From Musa acuminata AAA Group (Eukaryota; Streptophyta; Magnoliopsida; Zingiberales; Musaceae), in NCBI RefSeq assembly GCF_036884655.1, contig NC_088331.1, positions 20,298,001 to 20,362,000 of the forward strand: DNA of 64,000 nt. Reading direction: 5' to 3'. The notes beneath the pieces were generated by a model that was given only the letters and a program-made list of their open reading frames with translations, was not told where the DNA came from and did not search any database. A program made the position numbers and the translations under genes. This document shows, one piece after another, positions 1 through 11,200 of this stretch (positions are counted from its first letter, which is position 1; each line of letters opens with the position of its first letter).

Positions 1-427
1 TCTGCCCGCGAGTCAGTGCCCGCAGGTGGTGCTGTCTCGCTGGCGGCCGCCCTTTGCGGGGTTTTTGCCCGTGGGAGCAGCGGCCACAGGCGCGGCTGCC
101 CTGCGGTGCCTCAGCCCGCGCTGCTGCCCCGCGGCGCCTCTGCCCGCGGGCTCAGTGGCCGCAGGCGCTTCTACCGAGCGGGCTGCCAGCCCCGCCGGCC
201 GCAAGCCTGCTGCAAGCAGACCGCCGGCCGGCTGCTGCAAGCACAGCGCTTGCGCATGCGCCGGCGCTGTGCTGCCTGGCTGCGGCTGCGGCTGGCTGCA
301 GGCATGCAGATCGAGGGCAGCAACTGTTGCTGCCCTTCCTTGCTTTTGCGTCAACGATTTTGACGTCAATATTCTTCCTAAACACAACACACGCAGTTCA
401 AAAACCAATCATTCGCATGAACAACCT

Positions 428-440
428 GGCTCTGATACCA
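428..440 (-). other. Primer-binding site of copy B (initiator Met tRNA type)
   Basis: The minus strand reads TGGTATCAGAGCC one base inside the LTR, complementary to the 3' end of plant initiator methionine tRNA, where reverse transcription of such elements starts. Confidence 0.85.
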
Positions 441-441
441 C

Positions 442-1936
442 TGTTGGGAAATCATAAGGGGGCGACATCATATGCGCAGCGGAAGAACAAGAAAACAAAA
501 ATCCCCGATTCCCAAAAAGATGTTCATCGTCGTGCGAAGATTGGTGCGCAAAAATCCGCAAAACACAAAACTGCGTATATTGATTGTGTTACCTAGGGAG
601 ATCGTATATCCCTGTTTCCTTGCAGATCCTTAGGAGAGGGTGAAGGAGGTCAAGCGTCCTCCTCTCTAGCGGTGATCCACACAGCAGGGTTGCGACGACG
701 CTCCTCAAAACTCCAGGCCTACTCTGAGGTGGAGAGGGAGAGGAGAATAGGAAGGGCAAGCAAAGACTCTAGCCTATGAGGCTGTGAATCCCTCCTATTT
801 ATAGAGATCCCGTGTCAAAACCCTAATGGGTCCTTTCCCTAGTGGGTATTGGATCTGCATCCAATAAGACAAGGGCTCCGTCGGATATCTCATATCCGAA
901 CCTCTACTCATCGCAATGCCTACCATATGTGTGTGACCCTCTAGGCCCAATATCGAGCTGGCCGTGAGTCATACCTGTCAGAACTCCTTCTAACTCAGTG
1001 AATTATTATCTCTGTAACAATTCACTCGACTCATCGACTACGGAAGTACTAGGCCACTACGCCGTAGTCCCCAGACGATACAGGGGAATCCAATCCATTG
1101 GACCTGTCTGTCCTCAGTTACCATGTACCTATAGTCCCTCATCCATCTAATATCCCAGAGACCGTATATCGAGCATGGTGCTGTCAGACCCATACGGTTT
1201 CTACTCGAGTCTCGCTCTAATCGGATTCTCCCGGAGAACTCTTTCTCTCTCAACCCGAATGACCCTGGCCAGGGATTTGTCTGAGCAAGAACACATGGGA
1301 TATTCCTCTCATGATACCGAGAGTGGATGATCCTCTATCGACACTCAATAGCCCTCGTAAGGTCGACTACCACTCCCAATGACCAGCTGTACTAGATCTG
1401 GGAACAGCCAAACCTATAAGTCTGGTATCAAAGAGTGGAGCACTCATACAGGACATCCTTGGTGTCTCAAGTCTAAGAACCAGATACACCACTAGGACTA
1501 CGGAATCGTTGTCTGACAATAAGGCATCATCAACCATCCAGCATTCCGTAAGCGGATCAATCAGTGAACTCATTCTCCAATGAGCACTTGTACTGTATCC
1601 CTAGTGTCCCTACACGAGCAGCTATGAGACCAGCTGCATCCATCATATGGATGGGTATACAGCACACCAGTCTATCCGGTTATCACGATGTCCCTCTCGA
1701 GTAACCTATGACCGGGATTATTTAGGATATGTGTTTAAAGGTGAATCGATCTCATTATCGTGATCTCATCACGATCCGATTCCCATTGCACAAATCCAAG
1801 GACATCACAATATATATGCATTTATGCAATAGTTATAAAGTGATATACGCCAAAATATAATAAGCAAAAAGATTCTGTATCAAGTCACACGTGCCATCAC
1901 TCACGTGATTGGCTTGCTGGGCACTTATGACTAGCA
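442..1936 (-). repeat. 5' LTR of copia copy B (1495 bp)
   Basis: It begins tgttggg and ends ctagca on the plus strand, that is TGCTAG...CCCAACA on its own strand, with TG/CA ends. It aligns base for base with the LTRs at 4905-6398 and 12179-13672. Its TATA box is at 796-803 (tatttata on the plus strand). The conserved LTR palindrome is at 998-1025, with one changed arm base that still allows G-U pairing in RNA. Confidence 0.93.
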
Positions 1937-2083
1937 ACACAATCTACGCTATAAGCAGTTTTAAGTTTCGCGGATTTTGCGCACCAATCTTCGCATGACG
2001 ACGAACATCTCTTTGGGAATCGGGGATTTTGTTTTCTTGTTCTTCCGCTGCACATATGATGTCGCCCCCAAGATTTCCCAACA
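1937..2083 (+). repeat. 5' LTR remnant of copy A (last 147 bp)
   Basis: It matches the last ~148 bases of the E1 LTR (6251-6398), ending in CCCAACA. The upstream part was displaced beyond the window by insertion B at 1936/1937. Confidence 0.88.
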
Positions 2084-2388
2084 GTGGTATCAGAGTCAGG
2101 TTGTTCGTGCGAATGATTGGTTTTGAACTGCGTGTGTTGTGTTTAGGAAGAATTTTGACGTCAAAATCGTCGACTCAAAAACAAGGAAGGGCAGCAACAG
2201 TTGCTGCCCTCGGTCTGTGTGCGTGCAGGGCAGCCGCAGGCGGGCAGCTCAGGGGCTGCGTCTGCAGCAGTCACCCGGCGGCCAGCTTGCAGCAGGCTTG
2301 CGTCCGGCGGGGCTGGTAGCCCGCGGGCAGAGGCGCCTACGACCGCTTCTCCCGCGGGGTGAGGCACCACAGGGCAGCGGCGCTTGCC
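2084..2388 (+). other. Copy A primer-binding site and first part of leader
   Basis: TGGTATCAGAGT at 2085-2096 is the PBS, with one changed end base. The GC-rich leader follows, similar to 6412 onward in E1. It stops at 2388 where G was inserted; the 4 bases tgcc at 2385-2388 recur at 15728-15731 on the other side. Confidence 0.8.
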
Positions 2389-2835
2389 TGTCACGACCTT
2401 AGCTGGTTTTGCTTAAGGCGTGCGGCACCCTCGCGCGTCCGTCCGCAAAGGTCAGCCTCCTCGAAGCCTCCCATTGTCCCTTAGGACCAACAAAAGAGAG
2501 AACGGGTTAAAGAGAACGCCTCAATCGAGATCCACAAGCATACATGTCCGAAAAACACTTCATAGACAATGCAAATTACAAACAAACTTTACAAGCTCTG
2601 AATAGTTGCATAACAAAGGGTAAAATGGTCCATTACAGACCGAAAAGCCCTCGCACATGTCTACATGACACAACCTTTATTTACAAGCCTAAAGAGGCCA
2701 CCAACCCAACTAACATGGGACTATTTAGCCTTCGGCCGCCCCTCTACCTACTATACAAGGTATAAACGTGCCAAAAGACAACGGACAGACATAAGCATTA
2801 CATCCAACATCTTGTTTAGAAGTTTGTCCGTTACA
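2389..2835 (-). repeat. 3' LTR of element G (447 bp)
   Basis: Same length as, and nearly identical to, 15281-15727. It is the 3' LTR in the element's own orientation, because the polypurine tract abuts its inner end. Confidence 0.93.
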
Positions 2836-3045
2836 TTCTCCCCCACTTATCCCTTCGACGTCCTCGTCGAAGCCTTTGGGAACACTGCAACTCTTCGCCT
2901 TTGCTGAGTCTTCAATCTTCTGCTCCAGCTGCAATGCGCCTCCTGGCTCCCAGCTGCTCTCCGCTGCTGTTTCTGAGTAGTCGAACCTTTGATCCGCCAT
3001 GCTGCTTCAACTCGCCAATGACTCTGACTCTGGTGTGGGGTTGGC
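2836..3045 (-). pseudogene. Polypurine tract and chromodomain-like C-terminal relic of element G
   Basis: The minus strand carries AAGTGGGGGAGAA (2836-2848), the plus-strand primer next to the LTR. Further in, the minus frame ending near 2890 encodes a short stretch with the SSWEP motif typical of the end of integrase-linked chromodomains. It aligns with the better preserved chromodomain of element H (58746-58930), including a shared RVE-x-MAD-like upstream segment in a shifted frame. Only about 50 residues are traceable; the integrase that should precede it is missing. Confidence 0.55.
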
Positions 3046-4904
3046 TGAGTTGTATTGATCCTCGTTGATTCCTGCGAATCCACCAAATGAAGGAAAAGAC
3101 CATCCTTACTACGCTAGTCTCTCAAAATTTTCACATGCTGCTTGAACTGGGTGGATGCTTGTTGGAGCTTTAACGAGCATCGCCTCGCAAACTTCTGAAG
3201 TTTTGGGTCCTTCCTCCACAAAATCTGCTCATTGACTCTTCTTTCGGTTAGTTGTCACATCCAAGTAAGTTCGCATCACTTCCGCTTTCGATTGGCATTT
3301 CGTTGGGAAATGAAGCAGACAATCTACTTTCAGTAGCACTGATCACCGTCGGTGAGGATTTGACAACTATTGTCTTCCATTATCTTCGAAGGGTCTTTGA
3401 ACTTGTGCAGAGCTCCTCTGCTGGATAGATAAGAGAACTGGGGTACTCGATTTCGCCCATTCTCTTAAGAGTTGAGAAGGCAAAGGTTACTTGACTTCGC
3501 CCGCCTCCTCGAGGTTGTACTTCATGCATCGAGCTGGTTACTAGTCTTCGCCTGCTCTTTGCTCACACTTCTGAAGCACTTGAAGTGTTTGCACTCCTTG
3601 CGTTGAGTTAGCTACTGTGATTCACCTTCTCAATGCCATCGAACTTCTGGAATGCGGGAAGTTTTCACCCCAACTTGGAGTAATTCTCTGATAGATGAGG
3701 TCGCCTCTGGGATTGTACCGTCTTCTCCATCAACCCTGCCGCCTACTCCACTGAGTAGCAAAGGTACAGCACCGCGTACTGCCTGCTTCGTTCCTTGGTC
3801 GTGCACTCTTGCATGACCCGAAGTCCTTCACTTACGGCTATCTTGATGAGAAACTTGTTGACACCGGTCTTACGAAGTTTCTTGGCCTCTGCCCTTCAGC
3901 CTTGTCTCGGTACTTGGAGATTGCCTCTGCATGCTCCACCTCCTCGGCCCCTTTCACGACCAAGTGCTCTCCCTCCATGAGAGCAAGGGATCAATGACTT
4001 GCACGGAAGTCCCGCCTCTACGGTACCATGGCGCTGCCATGCCCATGGCCCTACTATCCATCGCCTCGCATCTGTATCCCTTTTCTGCATGATCAGTAGA
4101 AATGTCTCTATGGCACTCCTCTGAGTCCACCTCCATTCCGACTGATGCTTGATTTTGGGTAGCTAAGTTCCTCTGGACTCGTCGTCGCTTCCTCGCCCCT
4201 TTCGACCCCCTGCTTCAACACCACTGTGTTCTCCAAGCAGTCCGTTTGGTCGATGGAAAGACAGACTGCAACTCCCATGCATGGCCTCTGCCATCACATT
4301 GTAGAGTTTGCACCGATTCTGTTCTCCTTAGCTTCCTTGGTAGCAATGTTCGCTTACTCGACCTTGTCCTTTGACTTGTCGGGCTCCCTTAAGCGAATAT
4401 GAGCTCTGGAGAAGTCCAACTCTCCAGCTGCTTCGATCATACCTCTGCATGATCAAGTCCCTCCCATGGAACTCACTGGTACTTGCATTCGAACATTTCC
4501 CTTGGTGGAACCCAGCCCCCATATGCTGATGACCAAGGTTTTCATCCGATGCAAAATTCGGTGCACGCCCGGAAGACCCGCCTCTACGGTACCATGGCCT
4601 TCACTCCTTGAATCCATAGCCCTTCTTGCCGTCGTGTTGTTCACCAAAGCTGAGCTCCCAGTAGCTCCCGATCATACCTCCATATGATCTCATCCCTCAC
4701 GGGACAGATTGTGTGTATCGCATTGCCACGAACTGTTCCACCACGATCCGCTGCACCATGTCGCCTCCTGGTGACATCTCCATTGCATTCTGATCTTTAT
4801 GGAATAAACTCGAATTGTGAACCCTCCATGTGTGGCTTCTGCCAATACATCGCAGAGTCTCCTCCATCTTCGATTTTGTTCGTTCCTTTGGCAATCGACC
4901 TTCA
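3046..4904 (-). other. Internal non-coding region of element G, part 1
   Basis: No long ORF and no pol motif on either strand. The sequence contains diverged internal repeats: the word ctctacggtaccatgg occurs near 4015 and 4578, and cgatcatacctc near 4435 and 4670. This suggests the region grew by segment duplication. It ends with the E1 target duplication cttca (4900-4904). Confidence 0.6.
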
Positions 4905-5815
4905 TGCTAGTCATAGGTGCCCAGCAAGCCAATCACGTGAGTGATGGCACGTGTGACTTGATACAGAATCTTTTTGCTTATTATATTTTGGCGTATATCA
5001 CTTTATAACTATTGCATAAATGCATATATATTGTGATGTCCTTGGATTTGTGCAATGGGAATCGGATCGTGATGAGATCACGATAATGAGATCGATTCAC
5101 CTTTAAACACATATCCTAAATAATCCCGGTCATAGGTTACTCGAGAGGGACATCGTGATAACCGGATAGACTGGTGTGCTGTATACCCGTCCATATGATG
5201 GATGCAGCTGGTCTCATAGCTGCTCGTGTAGGGACACTAGGGATACAGTACAGGTGCTCATTGGAGAATGAGTTCACTGATTGATCCGCTTACGGAATGC
5301 TGGATGGTTGATGATGCCTTATTGTCAGACAACGATTCCGTAGTCCTAGTGGTGTATCTGGTTCTTAGACTTGAGACACCAAGGATGTCCTGTATGAGTG
5401 CTCCACTCTTTGATACCAGACTTATAGGTTTGGCTGTTCCCAGATCTAGTACAGCTGGTCATTGGGAGTGGTAGTCGACCTTACGAGGGCTATTGAGTGT
5501 CGATAGAGGATCATCCACTCTCGGTATCATGAGAGGAATATCCCATGTGTTCTTGCTCAGACAAATCCCTGGCCAGGGTCATTCGGGTTGAGAGAGAAAG
5601 AGTTCTCCGGGAGAATCCGATTAGAGCGAGACTCGAGTAGAAACCGTATGGGTCTGACAGCACCATGCTCGATATACGGTCTCTGGGATATTAGATGGAT
5701 GAGGGACTATAGGTACATGGTAACTGAGGACAGACAGGTCCAATGGATTGGATTCCCCTGTATCGTCTGGGGACTACGGCGTAGTGGCCTAGTACTTCCG
5801 TAGTCGATGAGTCGA

Positions 5816-5843
5816 GTGAATTATTACAGAGATAATAATTCAC
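5816..5843 (+). other. Conserved perfect hairpin in the copia LTR
   Basis: Arms GTGAATTATTA (5816-5826) and TAATAATTCAC (5833-5843) flank a 6-base loop. The same palindrome is in the LTRs near 13090, 21955, 63102 and, on the minus strand, 998. Loops vary (cagaga, tagaga, tggaaa) while the arms stay, except for one change in copy B that keeps a G-U pair. It lies about 200 bp upstream of the TATA box. Function unknown; a protein-binding dyad is as likely as an RNA structure. Confidence 0.6.
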
Positions 5844-6037
5844 TGAGTTAGAAGGAGTTCTGACAGGTATGACTCACGGCCAGCTCGATATTGGGCCTAG
5901 AGGGTCACACACATATGGTAGGCATTGCGATGAGTAGAGGTTCGGATATGAGATATCCGACGGAGCCCTTGTCTTATTGGATGCAGATCCAATACCCACT
6001 AGGGAAAGGACCCATTAGGGTTTTGACACGGGATCTC

Positions 6038-6045
6038 TATAAATA
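6038..6045 (+). promoter_or_regulatory. TATA box of the E1 5' LTR promoter
   Basis: TATAAATA preceded by a GC-richer U3. The same box is at 13312-13319 and 22175-22182, at 63430-63437 in the solo LTR, and at 796-803 (minus) in copy B. Transcription should begin about 25-35 bases downstream. Confidence 0.75.
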
Positions 6046-6399
6046 GGAGGGATTCACAGCCTCATAGGCTAGAGTCTTTGCTTGCCCTTCCTATTCTCCT
6101 CTCCCTCTCCCCCTCAGAGTAGGCCTGGAGTTTTGAGGAGCGTCGTCGCAACCCTGCTGTGTGGATCACCGCTAGAGAGGAGGACGCTTGACCTCCTTCA
6201 CCCTCTCCTAAGGATCTGCAAGGAAACAGGGATATACGATCTCCCTAGGTAACACAATCTTTATACGCGGTTTTGTGTTTTTGCGGATTTTGCGCACCAA
6301 TCTTCGCACGACGATGAACATCTTTTTGGGAATCGGGGATTTTTGTTTTCTTGTTCTTCCGCTGCGCATATGATGTCGCCCCCTATGATTTCCCAACAG

Positions 6400-6411
6400 T
6401 GGTATCAGAGC
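6400..6411 (+). other. Primer-binding site of E1 (initiator Met tRNA)
   Basis: TGGTATCAGAGC one base after the LTR end, the usual complement of the plant initiator tRNA 3' end. Confidence 0.92.
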
Positions 6412-7766
6412 CAGGTTGTTCGTGCGAATGATTGGTTTTTGAACTGCGTGTGTTGTGTTTAGTAAGAATATTGACGTCAAAATCGTTGACGCAAAAGCAA
6501 GGAAGGGCAGCAACAGTTGCTGCCCTCGATCTGCATGCCTGCAGCCAGCCGCAGCCGCAGCCAGGCAGCACAGCGCCGGCGCATGCGCAAGCGCTGTGCC
6601 TGCAGCAGCCGGCCGACGGTCTGCTTGCAGCAGGCTTGCGGCCGGCGGGGCTGGCAGCCCGCTCGGTAGAAGCGCCTGCGGCCACTGAGCCCGCGGGCAG
6701 AGGCGCCGCGGGGCAGCAGCGCGGGCTGAGGCACCGCAGGGCAGCGGCGCCTGTGGCCGCTGCTCCCACGGGCAAAAACCCCGCAGGGGCGGCCGCCAGC
6801 GAGACAGCACCACCTGCGGGCGCTGACTCGCGGGCAGAACCGCCCGCGAAGGCGGCGGCGCCCGCGGGGGCGCCCACCTGCAGCGGCAGCGACCCCAGCG
6901 GGCGTGCCACCTGCAGGCGAGGGCAGTGCCCTCGCCCTCGCCGCACAGGCCGCCGCCAGCAGGGTGGCGGCGGCGGCGGCGCAGCAGCAAGGGGGAGAAG
7001 GGCATTAGGGTTTTCTGGGCAAAAAGACAGTTTTGCCCCCTCGGAATTTGAGAAATTCCAGTTTCTGTCTTTTGTCCAAATTACGAAAATACCCTTAGGA
7101 ATTGAGAAATTCCCTATATATCCCTGATTTCAGAAAATATTAATTAATTAAAAGGTTTAGTTGATTATTATTTTTATTATTATCTAGTAGTCCTACATGA
7201 TGATGATTATTTATACATGTGATGTATGATGAGTGGACGGATGATCATGGACCGTGTGATGTGTGTACTTGTGATTATTATTATTGAGGTCTGTGAACCT
7301 CCATTATATTTCTCGTTTATTGTCGGGCCTGCGTGCCTATGATTAAGTTGTAATCACATGAGGAGGCGCAGCGGGAGCGTGGAAGCCATAGCGGGACCCA
7401 CGAGACGGACGATCGTGATGCATGGAGATGCATCAAGATGTCGACGGAACCGACGAGGACGAGATGGACGATCACAAGGCATGGAGATGCACCGTTGCAC
7501 ACATAGATCTTGATGTGAGTGATTAGGCCTACTGGCTCGGGCCTAATCATATTAGGTTGTGGTCCATGATCATCTGGTGTGATTGCTTATACACATACTA
7601 GATATGTATATATATTTGCATGCGATGTAGATATATATTAAATATGTATATGTGTGACATGTCATATTAGGAGACCAAATCATAGAAACATCTCTCGATA
7701 AAATTAAGTCGGTAAACGTGAGGCAATTAGATTGACCCACGTGGCCTTCCATCGTTATGAGTAGGA
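6412..7766 (+). other. E1 5' leader, GC-rich then AT-rich, non-coding
   Basis: From about 6480 to 7000 the leader is very GC-rich with repeated ccgc/gcgg words; it then switches to AT-rich sequence from about 7010. A 231-codon open frame (6432-7127) is alanine/proline-rich in every frame and on both strands and has no recognisable domain, so I read it as composition-driven rather than a gene. The same layout is seen in copy A (15728-16800) and at the left edge (1-441, minus). Confidence 0.6.
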
Positions 7767-8093
7767 ACCGAATCCCGGTGTAGGTTGAGTTGGTCGAGTC
7801 CCTCGAGACTCACCTATATCGCGATTCGGTATCTTGCTTACGACATAGAGATGTCACCGGTGACCTGAGGGCATGATATGCTTGGTCGAGTCCCTCGAGG
7901 GTATATCATCAAATCAGACTCATCTTGTAACGAAGGTGTTGACTTAACCGAGCATCATGGTTGGTCGAGTCCCTCGAGGCCATGGTGATTCGGAGGCCGA
8001 ACAGGACGGGAATCACAAGGAGTTGTGATCGGCAAGAGTTGTCTACCTTTTAGGCTTAGTGTGATTGGTCGAGTCCCTCGAGGTTACACTAAG
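7767..8093 (+). other. Series of four related hairpins in the E1 leader
   Basis: The core ttggtcgagtccctcgag (first copy agttggtcgagtccctcgag) occurs four times and is itself a small hairpin (TCGAG-TCC-CTCGA). Each copy is flanked by arms that differ between copies but pair within a copy: ACCGAATC/GATTCGGT (7767-7830), ATGATAT/ATATCAT (7873-7909), CCGA..ATCATGG/CCATGGTGAT..TCGG (7948-7993) and CTTAGTGT/ACACTAAG (8055-8093). Between them lie a perfect palindrome GTCACCGGTGAC (7853-7864) and a hairpin ATCACAA-GGAG-TTGTGAT (8012-8029). The block ends ~185 bases before the gag start. An RNA role (packaging, dimerisation, translation control) is inference. Confidence 0.7.
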
Positions 8094-8278
8094 ACGCTGA
8101 TTGGATCCTGATCCCCACTAGAAGTCTGCCGGAGACTTCCATTTCACGTGCTGAGGGTGTCGCGTGACTCGTTAGTAAAATAGTGGGAGCATATTAAGAT
8201 AGAAGTCCATATCTTGATAGTTTATTTCTTGCAAAATCTGCATGTTATTCATTTTTGCTACATCTTTATTTTCAGAAA

Positions 8279-11200
8279 ATGTCGCTTTCAAATCCCTTAC
8301 GTGGCATACTTGATGTCAACCGCCTCACTGGTCCAAATTATACGGATTGGCTCCGTAACTTGAGAATTGTTCTCACAGCGGAGAAAATCGTGTACGTCCT
8401 TGATACAGTGATGCCTACGCCCGAAGAAGGGGCAAGCGAGGATGAGATCGCTCGCTACGTGAAGTACATTGATGACTCCACTCTTGCTCAGTGCTATATG
8501 TTGGGCTCTATGACTCCAGAGTTACAGAGACAACATGAAAAGATGGATGCCAGATCCATTCTCCTACATGTCCGTAAATTGTTTGAGGAACAGGGAAGGA
8601 CTCAACGATATGAGATATCCAAGGGCCTTTTCCGCGCTAGGATGACTGAGGGGACACCGGTTCAGAACCATGTCCTAAAGATGATTGAGTGGATAGAGAA
8701 ACTCACAGGTCTAGGAATGGTCCTAGAGGATAACTTGTGTGTGGACATTGTGCTTCAGTCCCTACCAGATTCCTTTTCACAGTTCATAATGAACTTTAAT
8801 ATGAACAAGCTTGAGGTGACTCTCCTAGAGCTCCTCAATATGTTGAGGGAGGCAGAGAGTACTATTAAGAAAGAGAAGCCAGTTCTCTACACTGGTGAGA
8901 CCAGAAAGAAAAGGAAAGCAGAAAGGTCCCTTAAGAAGGGAAAGGGCAAGGGCAAACAAGGTAAAGCAAAGGTTGCTAAGAAAGACCCAACAAAGGACAA
9001 AGGCCAGTGCTTCCACTGTGGTAAAGATGGGCACTGGAAGAGAAACTGCAAAGAGTACCTTGCAGAAAGGTCGAAACAAAAGCTTGATGAAGCTTCAGGT
9101 ACATTCATGATCAGTCTCCATTTGTCAGACTCTTATGATAACACATGGGTATTAGATACCGGTAGTGCTTATCATATATGTAATTCGTTGCAGGTTCTGG
9201 CAAGGCCTAGGAGACTAGAGAGAGGCGAGATGGACCTCAAGATGGGTAATGGAGCAAAAGTTGCTGTATTAGCTGTTGGCGAGGTCGCCCTACATCTGCC
9301 TAGTAGAGCTTTTATTGCATTAGATGCATGTTATTTTGTTCCTTCTATTATCAAAAACATTTTCTCCATTTCATGTTTAACAGTTAGTGGATATAAATTT
9401 GTTTTTGAGAACAATGGTTGTTCGATATTATTAGATGATAAGATCATCACGAAAGGAACATTGCATAATGGTTTATTTATGTTAGACACCACTCCACATA
9501 TCATGAATATAAATGTGTCCAAAAGGAAACGAGATGAGTTGAACAGTGCATACCTGTGGCATTGTAGGCTAGGTCACATCCATGAAAGAAGGATTCAAAA
9601 GTTGCTAAATGATGGATATCTAGATCCATTCGACTATGTGTCATATGCAACTTGTGAGCCTTGCATTCGTGGAAAACTGACCAACTCTCCATTTAGTGGA
9701 ACTGGAGAGAGAGCCACTGAGTTGTTGGAACTCATACATAGTGATGTATGTGGACCCATGTCAACTCATGCCATTGGAGGTTACTCCTACTTCATTACAT
9801 TTACTGATGATTTCTCAAGGTATGGATATGTGTACTTAATGAAGTACAAGTCCGAGGCCTTTGAGAAATTCAGAGAGTATAAGAATGAGGTGGAGAACCA
9901 GACTGGAAAGAGTATCAAAACTCTTCGATCAGATCGAGGAGGTGAGTACTTAAGTACAGAGTTTACTCACTTCCTCAAGGACCATGGGATATTATCCCAA
10001 TGGACACCTCCTTATACACCTCAGCTCAATGGTGTCTCTGAAAGGAGAAATCGTACATTATTAGATATGGTACGGTCCATGATGAGTTTCGCTGACCTAC
10101 CCATCTCATTCTGGGGATATGCCCTAGAAACCGCAGCTTACCTTCTGAACAGAGTTCCAACTAAGTCGGTGGTGTCTACACCATATGAGATATGGAAAGG
10201 GAAGAAGCCTGATCTTAAAGTAGTTAAGATTTGGGGCTGCTCTGCCCATGTTAAAAGACACAACCCCGATAAGTTAGAATCAAGGACAGGGCGATGTAAA
10301 TTTGTGGGATACCCCAAGGAAACTTGTGGGTATTACTTCTATCATCTCGAGGACCAAAAGGTCTTTGTAGCTAAGAGAGCAGTGTTCCTTGAGAAGGAAC
10401 ACATTCTTGACGGAGACAGTGGGAGAATGATAGAATTGAGCGAGGTTGGAGAACCAAGCTCAAGCACCACTCTACAGCCCGAGTCTGTTCAGGTATCTAA
10501 TACACAAGTTTCAACTTTACGCAGGTCTGATAGAGTATCCCATCCTCCTGAGAGATATGTGGGACATATTAGAGCAGAGGATGTAGAGGATATTGATCCT
10601 CAGACCTACGAGGAGGCTATTATGAGTATAGACTCCGGGAAGTGGAAAGAAGCCATGAATTCTGAGATGGATTCTATGTACTCCAATAAGGTTTGGAACC
10701 TAGTTGATGCACCCGAAGGTATTGTACCCATCGGTTGCAAGTGGATCTTTAAGAAAAAGATCGGAGTAGATGGAAAGGTAGAGACCTATAAAGCAAGGCT
10801 AGTGGCTAAGGGGTATCGTCAAAGGCAAGGTGTTGACTACGACGAAACTTTCTCACCCGTAGCAATGCTAAAATCCATCAGAATTCTATTGGCTATTGCA
10901 GCACACTATGATTATGAGATCTGGCAGATGGATGTGAAAACCGCATTCCTCAACGGGAACCTGGAGGAGGAGGTGTATATGATGCAACCTGAGGGATTCG
11001 TGTCCAAGAACTGCCCAGATAAGGTGTGTAGGTTGCTTAGATCCATTTATGGACTAAGGCAAGCTTCCCGAAGTTGGAACATAAGATTTGATGAGGCAAT
11101 CAGATCTTATGACTTTGTTAAGAACGAAGATGAGCCTTGTGTATACAGAAAGGTAAGTGGGAGCGCTATCACCTTTTTGGTGTTATATGTGGATGACATC

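Larger units (their letters stand above)
1..1936 (-). mobile_element. Copia retrotransposon copy B, 5' LTR plus start of leader, truncated by window edge
   Basis: Read on the minus strand this is a 5' LTR (442-1936), a primer-binding site (428-440) and the first 427 bases of a GC-rich leader. The sequence nearly matches the plus-strand element at 4905-6840, so the two belong to one family. The rest of B (gag-pol and 3' LTR) lies left of the window. B was inserted into the 5' LTR of older copy A, which resumes at 1937. The flanking bases 1937-1941 (acaca) should recur as the target duplication at B's far end. No ORF in 1-441 looks coding; the alanine-rich readings reflect GC bias. Confidence 0.85.
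4905..6398 (+). repeat. 5' LTR of E1 (1494 bp)
   Basis: It starts TGCTAGTCATAGG and ends TTTCCCAACA. Copies or parts recur at 442-1936 (minus), 1937-2083, 12179-13672, 20973-22495 with 32061-32100, and 62190-63787. A TATA box at 6038-6045 places U3 on the left and R/U5 in the last ~330 bp. Two short ORFs of 68 and 71 codons recur in all copies but look like chance readings. Confidence 0.97.

Noticed and set aside
5268..5803. Recurring 68- and 71-codon ORFs in every copia LTR copy (also 1038-1573, 12542-13077, 21408-21635, 62558-62785)
   Set aside because: They recur because the LTR recurs. They lie upstream of the LTR promoter, are broken in diverged copies, and have no recognisable domain.
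6432..7127. 231-codon alanine/proline-rich ORF in the E1 leader, with counterparts at 26-596, 6208-7005 (minus) and 15727-16125
   Set aside because: Long open frames exist in several frames on both strands because the DNA is extremely GC-rich. There is no domain, the reading changes between copies, and it lies in the untranslated leader of a retroelement.
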